Shown here: positions 13,986-21,788 of the stretch, in pieces
Numbering within the stretch: position 1 is the first letter of the stretch
Layout of the letters: each line of letters opens with the position of its first letter
DNA from: Actinomycetales bacterium UBA1383
GTDB taxonomy: Bacteria; Actinomycetota; Actinomycetes; Actinomycetales; Actinomycetaceae
DNA length: 29,931 nt
Direction: 5' to 3'
Assembly: GCA_002305415.1 (NCBI GenBank)
Contig: DBQX01000130.1
Coordinates: 1,397-31,327 of the forward strand
The notes under the pieces: model-generated
Told to the model about the DNA's origin: nothing
Database searches by the model: none
Seen by the model: only the letters and a program-made list of their open reading frames with translations
Made by a program: the position numbers and the translations under genes

Positions 13986-14939
13986 ATGCGTACCCCCCAC
14001 ACCCCCATCGCCGCTCTCGCGCTCGGCCTCGCGGCCCTCGCGGGACTCGCCCCGGCGTCAGCGGCCACCGACGACGACCCCGGCCGCTACGCCGCCCTCG
14101 GCGACTCCTACGCGGCGGGGACCGGCACGATGACCACGCCGAATGAGTGCGGGCGAAGCGAGTCGGCGTATCCGGCCCGCCTCGCCGGCGCCGCCGGCTA
14201 CTCCGACACCTTCGACTTCCTGGCGTGCGCCGGGGCGACCACGATGATCCCCCTGACCGACATCCCCCCGTACTGGCAGACCTCCCTCGTCAGTCCCGAC
14301 ACGGAGGTCGTCACCCTCACGATCGGGGGCAACGACTGGTTGTGGTTCATGGCCGGAAGCCCACAACGCTGGGTCGACGTGCTGCAGGCCTGCCTCTACG
14401 TCGACGGCGTGCTCGGTGCGCCGGGCTGTCGTGACCGGATCACGGAGGGGCCCGACCTGGCGGGACTCAGCTCCCGCATCAGCGGGATGATCGCCGAGAT
14501 CGCCGCTCTCGCGCCGGACGCCGAGATCCTTGTGTCCGGCTACCCTGAGCTGTTCGGACCGTTCCCGGCTCCCACCTGCGGCGTGGGCACCGCGACGATC
14601 ACCACCGGTGGAACTCCGGTCGCGGAGCTGCCCGTCCTCGTCGCCCGGCAGGATGCGCGGTGGATCAGCCAGCAGTCGAGGATCGTCAACTCGCGGATCC
14701 GGGAGGCCGTGGGTGCGGCGAGGGCGGCAGGCTACGACGTCAGCTTCGTCGACGTCGCCCCGGCGTTCAGGGGCCACGGACTGTGCGACCGGTCCGTGCC
14801 GTGGATGAACGGTGCCCAGGGCGTCACCGTCGAGACCACGACCGCCTCCGTGAGCGTCGCCCCGCAGAGCTTCCATCTCAACGTCTTCGGGGACACGGCG
14901 TACGCGGAGCGCTTCCTCGTCCGCGGATTCGGGGGCTGA
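13986..14939 (+). CDS. Secreted SGNH/GDSL esterase or lipase
   Basis: A 317-residue exported hydrolase. MRTPHTPIAALALGLAALAG and PASA form a type I signal peptide with cleavage near residue 27. Block I is ALGDSYAAG with the nucleophilic Ser, block III is TIGGNDW with the oxyanion Gly and Asn, and the C-terminal block is SFHLN with the catalytic His. Six mature cysteines (in NECGR, LACAG, QACLY, PGCRD, PTCGV and GLCDR) would make three disulfides, as in Streptomyces-type SGNH lipases. The substrate is probably an acyl ester such as lipid or acetylated polysaccharide and is not determinable. AGGAAGGTGG lies five bases before the ATG. The gene is divergent from the channel gene and has its own promoter. 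Confidence 0.87.
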   Translation: MRTPHTPIAALALGLAALAGLAPASAATDDDPGRYAALGDSYAAGTGTMTTPNECGRSESAYPARLAGAAGYSDTFDFLACAGATTMIPLTDIPPYWQTSLVSPDTEVVTLTIGGNDWLWFMAGSPQRWVDVLQACLYVDGVLGAPGCRDRITEGPDLAGLSSRISGMIAEIAALAPDAEILVSGYPELFGPFPAPTCGVGTATITTGGTPVAELPVLVARQDARWISQQSRIVNSRIREAVGAARAAGYDVSFVDVAPAFRGHGLCDRSVPWMNGAQGVTVETTTASVSVAPQSFHLNVFGDTAYAERFLVRGFGG

Positions 14940-14977
14940 CGGCAGCCGTTCGCCGCGCGCGCCACCCGGCCGCTTCC

Positions 14978-14983
14978 TACGAT
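14978..14983 (+). promoter_or_regulatory. -10 box for DUF2853-SDR operon
   Basis: TACGAT lies 43 nt before the GTG at 15027. The in-frame ATG at 14982 overlaps this box, so it cannot be the start if the box is used. Confidence 0.42.
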
Positions 14984-15026
14984 GGACCAATCGGGCGGCA
15001 GCGAGGCCGCGCGAGAGGAGATCGGG

Positions 15027-15350
15027 GTGGAGATGGCCGACTGGGCAGCAGACGTCAAGAAGTACGCACCGGACGCGGATGACGCGGTGATCGCCGGTAT
15101 CGTCAAGCACCTGGGGATCGCGCTGCGGAACGCGGACTCCTCGTTGCTCTCGTTCACGGACGAGGCGGAGACGACACGGGTGCGGCAGGGCTTCCTCAAG
15201 AAGAAGCTGGCACTCACCGAGGATGACGCCACGCTGGACGCGGCGATCGCCGCCGTGGGCCAGAAGATGAAGGGCGGGCACCGCCACAACCGGGTGACCG
15301 CGTACTACCTCCTCGCGGAGCACTTCGGCAAGCTCGACCTGTTCCGGTGA
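15027..15350 (+). CDS. DUF2853 family protein
   Basis: A 107-residue cytosolic protein matching the DUF2853 family. Conserved stretches are DWAADVKKYAPDADD, IVKHLGIALRNADSSL, RVRQGFLKKKLALT and NRVTAYYLLAEHFGKL. The family is a small helical protein of unknown role, more familiar from Proteobacteria and Bacteroidota. The GTG at 15027 is chosen because AGGAG (15016-15020) lies 6 nt upstream. ATG 15033 is 12 nt away, and ATG 14982 would add 15 unconserved residues. Its stop overlaps the GTG start of the next SDR gene by 4 bp (GTGA), so the pair is translationally coupled. Confidence 0.83.
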   Translation: MEMADWAADVKKYAPDADDAVIAGIVKHLGIALRNADSSLLSFTDEAETTRVRQGFLKKKLALTEDDATLDAAIAAVGQKMKGGHRHNRVTAYYLLAEHFGKLDLFR

Positions 15351-16060
15351 GCCGGCGCCTCGCCGGCGCCGTTGTCGCGGTCGTCGGCACCGGCGGCCTC
15401 GGCCGTGAGATCGCCGCCGTCCTGCGGGAGCGCGGCGCCACTGTCGTGACCGCTGGGCGCGGGGACGGCGAGGTCCGCCTCGACATCCGGGATCCCGAGG
15501 CCGGTGACGCCCTCGTGGCCCACGCCAGAACCGTGCACGGCCGGCTCGACGGCGTCGTCGTCGCGAGCGGCGTCGTCGCCTTCGGGACCCTCGAGGAGAC
15601 CGACCACGTCGTGGTCGAGGAGCTCTTCCTCACCAATGCCATCGGGCCGTTGTGGCTGGCCCAGCGCGTGCTGCCCGCCCTGAGGGAGTCCCGCGGGTTC
15701 CTCGCCGCCCTCTCGGGGGTGGTGGCCGCGAGCCCGATGCCCGGGATGGTTGCCTACTCGGCGTCGAAGGCGGCGCTCGCCGCGGGCCTCGCCGCCCTCC
15801 GGCGCGAGGTGCGCCGCGCGGGTGTCTCGGTGTGCGACGTGCAGCCGCCGCACACCGAGACGGGCCTCGCGACCCGGCCGCTCGCCGGCACCGCGCCGCG
15901 CATGCCGGAGGGCCTGACCCCCAGGACCGTCGCCGAGCGGGTCGTGGTGGCGATCGAGGGGGACGAGGCCCTCGTGACGGCGGACGGCCTTCTGACGGGT
16001 CAGACGTTCAGCGACCAGCGGATCTCGGGCGTGACGCCCGCGTCGCGGAACAGGTTGTAG
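15347..16060 (+). CDS. Divergent short-chain dehydrogenase/reductase
   Basis: A 237-residue SDR. VVGTGGLG (12-19) is the nucleotide loop, TNAIG (97-101) holds the structural Asn, and YSASK (137-141) gives Y137 and K141. NNAG is replaced by VASG (72-75), and the Ser position 13 before Tyr is Gly124, with Ser123 next to it. It is therefore a divergent SDR whose substrate cannot be named. The first GTG overlaps the DUF2853 stop. The last 61 bp overlap the convergent OsmC gene. The end of the SDR (after GLLTG) is probably a dispensable tail, as the core fold is finished before it. Confidence 0.82.
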   Translation: MSRRLAGAVVAVVGTGGLGREIAAVLRERGATVVTAGRGDGEVRLDIRDPEAGDALVAHARTVHGRLDGVVVASGVVAFGTLEETDHVVVEELFLTNAIGPLWLAQRVLPALRESRGFLAALSGVVAASPMPGMVAYSASKAALAAGLAALRREVRRAGVSVCDVQPPHTETGLATRPLAGTAPRMPEGLTPRTVAERVVVAIEGDEALVTADGLLTGQTFSDQRISGVTPASRNRL

Positions 16061-16488
16061 AGCGGGCAGCGCCGCTCGGTCTCGGCGATCAGCCCCTCGA
16101 ACTGCTCGGCGTCGATGTCGGCACGCAGCCGCACCCAGCCGTCAATCGACTCAAACGACGGCGAGACGCCGGGAACGCCCAGGAAGCCGCGCAGGTCGAT
16201 GGTGCCGGAGACCCCGAGTCGCAGGTCGTCGATCGTGATGCCGCGCTCCTTCGCGACCGTCTCGACCACGACGGCGACGCACCCCTGGAACCCGCCGAGG
16301 ACGTACTCGAGGGGGTTGGGGCCGGCGTCGTCCCCGCCGAGTCCCTCCGGCTCGGCGACGGTGAAGGCGAAGTCGCGGGCGGCGACGTCGGTGCGGTACC
16401 TCCCCTGCCACACGCCGGTGGAGTCGAGGGTGAGGGGACGGGGCGCGTCCGGCTGTGCGGGCGTGCGGCGGTCAAGGATGGTGGTCAT
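16000..16488 (-). CDS. OsmC family thiol peroxidase-like protein
   Basis: A 162-residue OsmC/Ohr superfamily protein. GGFQGCVAVVVETVAKERG contains the first redox Cys (C70) and ERRCPLYNLF the second (C141), the pair that reduces organic hydroperoxides in the family. GPNPLEYVLGGF is the usual lead-in. This sub-branch (OsmC/YhfA-like) could act on peroxides or sulfur compounds. The start at 16488 (MTTILDRR) is preferred over an ATG nine codons upstream (16515), which lacks conservation. Only GAGAG at a long distance serves as a ribosome site. A leaderless 32-codon ORF and three tight hairpins precede it on the same strand, so expression may be controlled by the leader. Its 3' end overlaps the SDR gene by 61 bp. 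Confidence 0.86.
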   Translation of the reverse strand: MTTILDRRTPAQPDAPRPLTLDSTGVWQGRYRTDVAARDFAFTVAEPEGLGGDDAGPNPLEYVLGGFQGCVAVVVETVAKERGITIDDLRLGVSGTIDLRGFLGVPGVSPSFESIDGWVRLRADIDAEQFEGLIAETERRCPLYNLFRDAGVTPEIRWSLNV

Positions 16489-16512
16489 GGTGGTGCTCTC
16501 TCGTGATGCGGG

Positions 16513-16577
16513 CACGCGACGCGTGCGGCCAGAAGGAATGAGGTCCTCGCGAGGCGAGGGCAGCGGGTGTCACCCGC
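16513..16577 (-). promoter_or_regulatory. Three-hairpin leader between small ORF and OsmC gene
   Basis: On the minus strand, reading toward OsmC, there is GCGGGT-GAC-ACCCGC (16577-16563), then CCTCGC-CTC-GCGAGG (16559-16545), then CACGC-GTC-GCGTG (16525-16513). Each is a perfect stem of 5-6 bp with a 3-nt loop. The last ends 25 nt before the OsmC start. This could be attenuation or ribosome-site masking; no known riboswitch class is matched. Confidence 0.4.
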
Positions 16578-16622
16578 GCGTGGTACCCCGGCGCGAACTC
16601 GTACCGATGGGCACGTGCGGCC

Positions 16623-16721
16623 TCACGCCGCAGCGGACATTCGGGCGAGCCGCGCCGAGGTACAGCGCATCGTCGCGCTGGGGGCTGACTGTCCGAGGAG
16701 CTCGTCGTGCTGGCGAGTCAT
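16623..16721 (-). CDS. Leaderless 32-residue ORF upstream of OsmC (possible leader peptide)
   Basis: The frame starts ATG ACT CGC CAG and encodes MTRQHDELLGQSAPSATMRC then TSARLARMSAAA, ending in TGA. It is too short for gene finders, but a TAGGTT -10 box lies exactly 6 nt before the ATG. That is the same geometry as the confident leaderless genes in this window, so transcription should begin at this codon. One Cys sits in the middle (residue 20) and the C-terminus is basic and Ala-rich. It lies on the same strand 134 nt upstream of OsmC, with hairpins between. A regulatory peptide sensing cysteine or sulfur supply is an inference. It could instead be chance coding in the OsmC leader. Confidence 0.42.
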   Translation of the reverse strand: MTRQHDELLGQSAPSATMRCTSARLARMSAAA

Positions 16722-16727
16722 GCCGCC

Positions 16728-16733
16728 AACCTA
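16728..16733 (-). promoter_or_regulatory. -10 box for OsmC leader transcript
   Basis: TAGGTT on the minus strand is followed by GGCGGC and ATG (16721); spacing 6 nt. It is the only good -10 seen upstream of OsmC. Confidence 0.5.
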
Positions 16734-16779
16734 GGGCAAAGGTCCCAGGCCGCACAGCAGGGCGTCCGCATGGCGGACC

Positions 16780-17688
16780 TCAGTCCAGGTCCGGCACCAG
16801 CACGATCTTGCCCGTGGCGCGCCGCGACTCGCTGAGGCGGTGGGCCTCCGCGGCCTCGCGGAACGGCAGCACCCGCTCGACCGGCACGCGGAAGCGTCCC
16901 TCCTCGACCAGTGCCGCGATCCGGGGCAGGACATCCCACGCCGAGTCCCGCCCCCCGAACGTGAGCACCGCACCACGGGCGGCGGCGGCGTAGTTCGCGA
17001 TGCTCACCACGTGCGGCGCGCCGGCGAGCGCGATCAGCTCGTCGAGGTCCGTGCCGGCGGTGTCGATCGCGCCGGCCACCCCTGCGGGCGCCAGCGCCGC
17101 CACCCGCGCGGCCAGGCCGGGTCCGTAGGTCGTCGGCAGGGCACCGAGACTCGCGAGCAGTGCGTGGTTGGCCTCCCGCGCCGTGGCCACCACCGCGAGC
17201 CCGCGGAGGCGGGCGAGCTGGATCGCGGCCTGGCCGACCCCGCCGGCGCCGCCGTGCACCACGATGGTCGCGCCGGGCGGGGCGCCCAGGTGGCGGAGGG
17301 TGCGCTCCGCCGTCTCGGAGACGACGGCCAGGCCGGCGGACGCCACGAAGTCGCTGTTCCGGGGCTGGGGGCCCCAGTGCCGGAGCAGGGCGAACCCGGC
17401 GACGGCGCCCCGCACCGTCGGGCCGAAGACGGCGTCGCCGGGCGCGACGCCGGCCACCCCCTCCCCCACCTCGTCCACGATCCCGGAGGCCTCCTGCCCG
17501 GTGATGACTGGACGCTCGAGCGGCCGGCCGCCGGACTCGGCGCCGGTGCGCACCTTCCAGTCGTACGGGTTGACGGCCGCGGCCCGGACCTGGATCCGGA
17601 TGTGGCCCGGCCCGGGGTGCGGCTCGGGCACCTCCGCCAGTTCCAGCACCTCCGGCCCGCCGTACCGGGTGAACCACACTGCCCTCAT
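16780..17688 (-). CDS. Zinc-free MDR family NADP-dependent oxidoreductase (quinone reductase-like)
   Basis: A 302-residue medium-chain dehydrogenase/reductase. The GroES-like N-domain has YGGPEVLEL and AAVNPYDWKVRTG. ITGQEASGIVDEVGEGV and PGDAVFG follow. The Rossmann domain has HGGAGGVGQAAIQLA, the NADPH-binding signature of QOR-type enzymes. No zinc-binding Cys/His cluster is present, as in quinone oxidoreductases and enoyl reductases. The C-terminal SRRATGKIVLVPD is the common end of the family. Reduction of quinones or reactive enones is the usual activity; the exact substrate is unknown. GAGGAG lies six bases before the ATG at 17688. An in-frame extension to 17796 has no conservation. It diverges from the ABC operon over a 244-bp gap. 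Confidence 0.88.
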   Translation of the reverse strand: MRAVWFTRYGGPEVLELAEVPEPHPGPGHIRIQVRAAAVNPYDWKVRTGAESGGRPLERPVITGQEASGIVDEVGEGVAGVAPGDAVFGPTVRGAVAGFALLRHWGPQPRNSDFVASAGLAVVSETAERTLRHLGAPPGATIVVHGGAGGVGQAAIQLARLRGLAVVATAREANHALLASLGALPTTYGPGLAARVAALAPAGVAGAIDTAGTDLDELIALAGAPHVVSIANYAAAARGAVLTFGGRDSAWDVLPRIAALVEEGRFRVPVERVLPFREAAEAHRLSESRRATGKIVLVPDLD

Positions 17689-17827
17689 GCCTCGCTCCTC
17701 ACTCGTCGACCGGCCCGTTCCCATTTTGCGGTTGGGGGCCTTCGTGTCGCAGCCCCGCGACCCGCGCACGTCACCCCGTTGCCGATTCGCCGCCACGAAC
17801 CCGATCCCTGTTCCCGTCCAGCGTCGT

Positions 17828-17833
17828 TAGCCT
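17828..17833 (+). promoter_or_regulatory. -10 box for ABC importer operon
   Basis: TAGCCT in CGTTAGCCTGTG. It would start a leader of about 95 nt before the binding-protein ATG. No convincing -35 is seen. Confidence 0.48.
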
Positions 17834-17837
17834 GTGA

Positions 17838-17932
17838 TGCAGGCCACGTTTCCCGGCCGTTCACGCAGCCGGGAGAGGCTGGCGCCACCACACTCGCGGG
17901 CGCAAGGGCCCCGAGGCGAGCTAGGAGACCAG
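17838..17932 (+). promoter_or_regulatory. Structured 5' leader of the ABC importer operon
   Basis: The leader contains a perfect 7-bp hairpin TCCCGGC (17851-17857) / GCCGGGA (17868-17874) with a 10-nt loop. A second has outer stem CTCGC (17893-17897) / GCGAG (17916-17920) and inner stem GGGC / GCCC with loop GCAAGG. AGGAG (17923-17927) follows, 5 nt before the ATG. I could not match it to the TPP, glycine or guanidine riboswitch consensus. A metabolite- or protein-binding RNA is possible; simple GC-rich folding is the alternative. Confidence 0.35.
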
Positions 17933-19069
17933 ATGACTCGCAGACTGCACCAGTTCATCGGGGCCGGCCTCGCCGGTTCCGCCCTCATCCTGGCGGGCTG
18001 CGCCGCACCCCAGGACGGCGGCGACGACGAGGGTGCCACCACCGGGGGCGCCGTCCCCGCCGCCCAGGCGACCTCCGCCGAGGACTTCGGCGGCATGGAG
18101 GCCCTCATCGCCGCGGCGCAGGAGGAGGGCACGCTCAACGTGATCGCCCTCCCGCCTGACTGGGCCAACTACGGCGAGATCATCGAGACCTTCGCAGCGA
18201 AGTACGACATCGAGGTGAACTCCGCCCAGCCGGACGCCTCCAGCCAGGAGGAGATCAACGCGGCCGACCAGTTGCGGGGCACTGACCGCGCCCCCGACGT
18301 GTTCGACCTCGGCCAGGCGGTGGCGCTCGCCAACACCGACATGTTCGCGCCCTACAAGGTGGAGACCTGGGACACCATCCCGGACGAGTTCAAGGCCCCG
18401 GACGGGCTGTGGGTGAACGACTACGGCGGGTTCATGTCGATCGGCTACGACTCGGCGAAGGTGCCCGAGGTGACCGCGGTCGATGACCTCCTCGGCGAGG
18501 GCTTCCGCGGCATGGTCGCGCTCAACGGCGACCCGACCCAGGCCGGCGCGGCGTTCAGCGGCGTCATGATGGCCGCGATCGCCCGCGGCGGGTCCGCCGA
18601 CGACATCGCCCCCGGGGTGCAGTTCTTCCAGGAGCTCAACGACGCCGGCAACTTCCTGCCCGTCGACCCCACCCCCGCCACGGTCGAGTCCGGGCAGACG
18701 CCCGTCGTCATCGACTGGGACTACCTGAACGCCGCACTGGCGAAGAACATCCCCACCTGGACCGTCGTGGTGCCGGAGAACGCGGCCGTGGCCGGCTACT
18801 ACTTCCAGGCCATCAACGCCGACGCCCCCCACCCCGCGGCCGCGCGGCTCTGGCAGGAGTTCCTGTACTCCGACGAGGGCCAGAACCTCTGGCTGAAGGG
18901 CGGGGCCCGGCCGGTTCGCGCCGAGGCGATGGCCGAGGCGGGCACGATCGACCAGGAACTCTTCGACGCCCTGCCGCCCGTGGTCGGTGACCCCGTGATC
19001 CCGACTCCGGAGCAGACCGAGACGGCTGCCGCCTACCTCGCCGAGAACTGGTCGATGGTGGTGGGCTGA
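17933..19069 (+). CDS. ABC importer substrate-binding lipoprotein
   Basis: A 378-residue extracytoplasmic binding protein. MTRRLHQFIGAGLAGSALIL leads to the lipobox LAGC (lipidated Cys at 23), then a Gly/Asp linker. The mature part is a two-lobed family-1 binding protein of the PotD/AfuA/PhnS type. LNVIALPPDWANYGEIIETF, DVFDLGQAVALAN, WVNDYGGFMSIGYDS and HPAAARLWQEFLYSDEGQ are typical segments. The last resembles the terminal helix of iron- and phosphonate-type proteins. The ligand is not predictable; Fe3+, polyamine and 2-aminoethylphosphonate are the main options, as no substrate-specific enzyme gene is nearby. ATG 17933 is supported by AGGAG five bases upstream. It heads a four-gene operon and is followed by a permease after 4 bp. 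Confidence 0.88.
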   Translation: MTRRLHQFIGAGLAGSALILAGCAAPQDGGDDEGATTGGAVPAAQATSAEDFGGMEALIAAAQEEGTLNVIALPPDWANYGEIIETFAAKYDIEVNSAQPDASSQEEINAADQLRGTDRAPDVFDLGQAVALANTDMFAPYKVETWDTIPDEFKAPDGLWVNDYGGFMSIGYDSAKVPEVTAVDDLLGEGFRGMVALNGDPTQAGAAFSGVMMAAIARGGSADDIAPGVQFFQELNDAGNFLPVDPTPATVESGQTPVVIDWDYLNAALAKNIPTWTVVVPENAAVAGYYFQAINADAPHPAAARLWQEFLYSDEGQNLWLKGGARPVRAEAMAEAGTIDQELFDALPPVVGDPVIPTPEQTETAAAYLAENWSMVVG

Positions 19070-19073
19070 GCCC

Positions 19074-19943
19074 ATGTCCCCCCTCCGAGGTGACGGTGTG
19101 GGCCACCGGCTCACACCGTCACTCGCGTTGGTCCCGTTCTACGGCTACCTCACGATCTTCCTGCTCATCCCGACCATCACCGTGGTGGTCGGGGCGTTCC
19201 AGGAGGACGGCCAGTTCTCCCTGGTCAACATCGAGGCACTGTTCGCCCCGGTGACCCTTCGGACGCTGCGGAACAGCATGCTGCTCTCGGGCTCGACGGC
19301 GCTCATCGGCGCAGTCGCCGGGGCCGTCCTCGCGTGGCTGGTCTCCAGCGCCCCAGCGACGAGCACGTTCCGGCGTGCCATCACCTCGATGGCGGGGGTG
19401 CTCGCCCAGTTCGGCGGCGTCACCCTCGCGTTCGCGTTCATCGCGACCCTGGGCTTCTCCGGCGTGGTCACCGAGCTGCTGCGCTCCACGATCGGGGTGG
19501 ACATCTTCGGCCGTGGCTGGCTCTTCGACATCCCGGGCCTCGCGCTCGTGTACACCTACTTCCAGATCCCCCTCATGGTGATCGTCTTCCTGCCGGCGCT
19601 CGAGGGCCTGCGCCCCCAGTGGCGCGAGGCGGCGCTCAACCTGGGCGCAACGCCCCGCCAGTACTGGCTCCAGGTGGGCATCCCCATCCTCACGCCCGCC
19701 TTCCTGGGGTCCACCCTGCTGCTGTTCGCCAACGCCTTCGCCGCCTACGCCACGGCCGCCGCGCTCGTCAGCCAGGGGAACCCGATCATCCCCCTCCTCA
19801 TTCGCGCGGGGCTCACCAGCGAGGTGCTGCTGGGCCGGCAGAACCTGGCCTTCGCCCTCGCCTTCGAGATGATCGTGGTGGTCGCGATCGTGATGACCGC
19901 CTACGCGCTGCTGGTGCGGCGCACCTCGAGGTGGTTGCGGTGA
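19074..19943 (+). CDS. ABC importer permease subunit 1
   Basis: A 289-residue inner-membrane permease of the binding-protein-dependent type with about six helices. LALVPFYGYLTIFLLIPTI is helix 1. The EAA motif that docks the ATPase is EAALNLGATPRQYWLQVGIP. It lies near the end of the chain, as in PotB/CysT-type subunits, and forms a heterodimer with the next gene product. The ATG at 19074 has no clear ribosome site. GTG at 19098 (VGHRLTPSLAL) has GAGGTG five bases upstream and is a real alternative that trims eight residues. Its stop overlaps the next start (GTGA). Confidence 0.86.
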   Translation: MSPLRGDGVGHRLTPSLALVPFYGYLTIFLLIPTITVVVGAFQEDGQFSLVNIEALFAPVTLRTLRNSMLLSGSTALIGAVAGAVLAWLVSSAPATSTFRRAITSMAGVLAQFGGVTLAFAFIATLGFSGVVTELLRSTIGVDIFGRGWLFDIPGLALVYTYFQIPLMVIVFLPALEGLRPQWREAALNLGATPRQYWLQVGIPILTPAFLGSTLLLFANAFAAYATAAALVSQGNPIIPLLIRAGLTSEVLLGRQNLAFALAFEMIVVVAIVMTAYALLVRRTSRWLR

Positions 19944-20716
19944 GGCCCCGGGTACGGCTGCTCCGCGGCGGTGCGTACGCGCTGTTCGCGATCTTCTTCT
20001 TCGTGCCGCTCTACGCGATGGCCGACTTCTCCACGCGCGACTTCCGCGGCGGGCGCACCGGCCAGGCGTGGGCGAACCTCGTGCAGGACCCGGACCTGCG
20101 GGCCGCGATCATCACCTCCCTGCTGCTGGCGCTGCTCACCGTGGCGGGCATGCTCGTGCTGCTCATGCCGACCATGGTGTGGGTGCGCCTGCGCGTGCCC
20201 CGCGCGAAGCGCCTCATCGAGTTCCTCTGCCTGCTGCCGCTCACCATCCCGGCCCTCGTGATCGTCGTCGGGATGCGGAACGTCTACTCGTGGGTGAACT
20301 ACCTGATCGGGGACTCGGCGCTGACGCTCACCTTCGTGTACGTCGTCCTCGTCCTCCCGTACGCCTACCGTGCCCTCGACGCCGCCCTGTCCGCGATCGA
20401 CGTCGTCACGCTCGCGGAGGCGGCCCGCTCGCTCGGGGCGGGCTGGGGCACGGTCATCGGGCGCATCGTGGTGCCGAACATCTGGTCCGGCATCCTCTCG
20501 GCCGCCTTCATCTCGGTGGCGCTCGTCCTCGGGGAGTTCACGATCGCCTCCCTCACGAACTACGAGAACCTGCAGGTGGTGATCGCGCTCCTCGGGAAAT
20601 CCGACGCGCGCACCTCGGTGGCGGCGTCGCTCGCCTCGCTCATGTTCGCCTTCGCCCTGCTCATGGGGCTCTCGTTCGCCGGTGGTCGCCACCGGCGGGA
20701 AGGGAAGCAGCAGTGA
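19940..20716 (+). CDS. ABC importer permease subunit 2
   Basis: A 258-residue second permease, PotC/CysW-like. Helix 1 is GGAYALFAIFFFVPLYAMA. The region LLPLTIPALVIVVGMRNVYS and the EAA motif region TLAEAARSLGAGWGTVIGRI are clear. The GTG start is fixed by the 4-bp overlap with the stop of subunit 1. The open frame extends well upstream, but that part is only antisense or out-of-frame sequence of subunit 1. It overlaps the ATPase gene by 4 bp in turn, so the three downstream proteins should be made in equal amounts. Confidence 0.87.
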   Translation: MRPRVRLLRGGAYALFAIFFFVPLYAMADFSTRDFRGGRTGQAWANLVQDPDLRAAIITSLLLALLTVAGMLVLLMPTMVWVRLRVPRAKRLIEFLCLLPLTIPALVIVVGMRNVYSWVNYLIGDSALTLTFVYVVLVLPYAYRALDAALSAIDVVTLAEAARSLGAGWGTVIGRIVVPNIWSGILSAAFISVALVLGEFTIASLTNYENLQVVIALLGKSDARTSVAASLASLMFAFALLMGLSFAGGRHRREGKQQ

Positions 20717-21777
20717 CGTCGTCGGCCGCCGCCACGCACACGCCCGGCGTCGAGGTCGTGTTCGAGTCCGTCACCCGCCACTACGGCGCGGTGCACGCCC
20801 TCGACGGCCTCGACCTGCGGATCGCCCCCGGCGAGATGGTGGCCCTGCTCGGCCCGTCCGGCTGCGGGAAGACCACCGCCCTGCGGATCCTCGCGGGCCT
20901 GGAGACCGCGACGTCGGGCCGGGTGCTTGTCGGCGGCCGTGACATGACCGGGATCCCGGCGAACAAGCGCGACATGGGCATGGTGTTCCAGGCCTACTCG
21001 CTGTTCCCCCACATGACGGTGCTCGAGAACGTCGCCTTCGGGCTGAAGATGCGCGGGGTGGGGGCCCGTGAGCGCGAGGCCCGCGCCGCGGAGGTCCTGG
21101 AACTCGTGGGCCTCGGCGCGCAGCGCACCCGGTACGCGCACCAGCTCTCCGGGGGGCAGCAGCAGCGGGTGGCACTCGCCCGCGCGCTGGCGATCGAGCC
21201 GTCGGTGCTGCTCCTCGACGAGCCGCTGTCCGCCCTGGACGCCAAGGTGCGCGCCCAGCTCCGGGACGAGATCCGCCGCGTCCAGCTCGAGGTGGGCCGC
21301 ACCACCCTGTTCGTCACCCACGACCAGGAGGAGGCCCTCGCCATCGCGGACCGCGTGGGGGTGATGAACGCCGGGCGGCTCGAACAGATCGCGCGGCCCG
21401 AGGAGTTGTACAACACCCCGCGCACGCAGTTCGTCGCGGAGTTCGTCGGCCTCACCAACCGCCTGCCCGCGATCGCGAAGGCCGGCAGCGCCCGCGTGCT
21501 CGACAGCACCGTTCCGCTCCTGGAGGGCTCGGTGGGGTCCGGCCCCGGGCTCGCGCTGGTGCGGCCAGAGGCGGTCTCGGTGACGCCCGACCCTCAGGGG
21601 ACCGGCAACGTGGTGTCCCACTCCTTCCTGGGCTCACTCTCGCGGGTCGTCGTGGCGGTCGAGGGGAACGGCAGCGTGATCGCGCAGGCGCCCAGCGCCA
21701 CGACGGCCGCGCTCGCCCCGGGGACGCGCGTCACCGTGGCGGTGGCCCCGACGCCGGTCCTCGTCGTACCGGTCTGA
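20713..21777 (+). CDS. ABC importer ATPase with TOBE-like C-domain
   Basis: A 354-residue nucleotide-binding subunit of the PotA/FbpC type. Walker A is GPSGCGKT (47-54), the Q-loop VFQ (91-93), the signature LSGGQ (145-149), Walker B VLLLDEP (165-171) and the H-loop His203 (VTHDQEEA). After about residue 235 a TOBE-like regulatory domain follows, with FVGLTNRLPA, LVRPEAVSV and the SHSFLGSLSRV segment. It powers the importer encoded directly upstream. Start GTG 20713 overlaps the permease stop (GTGA). Only 11 bp separate its stop from the convergent fragment gene, with no terminator visible. Confidence 0.92.
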   Translation: MTSSAAATHTPGVEVVFESVTRHYGAVHALDGLDLRIAPGEMVALLGPSGCGKTTALRILAGLETATSGRVLVGGRDMTGIPANKRDMGMVFQAYSLFPHMTVLENVAFGLKMRGVGAREREARAAEVLELVGLGAQRTRYAHQLSGGQQQRVALARALAIEPSVLLLDEPLSALDAKVRAQLRDEIRRVQLEVGRTTLFVTHDQEEALAIADRVGVMNAGRLEQIARPEELYNTPRTQFVAEFVGLTNRLPAIAKAGSARVLDSTVPLLEGSVGSGPGLALVRPEAVSVTPDPQGTGNVVSHSFLGSLSRVVVAVEGNGSVIAQAPSATTAALAPGTRVTVAVAPTPVLVVPV

Positions 21778-21788
21778 CGGGGTGCGGG

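Noticed and set aside
17838..17932. TPP or glycine riboswitch in the ABC leader
   Set aside because: GGGAGAGG resembles part of the glycine motif, but the CCGAAGG partner is missing, and the TPP core CTGAGA is absent. Only generic stems remain.
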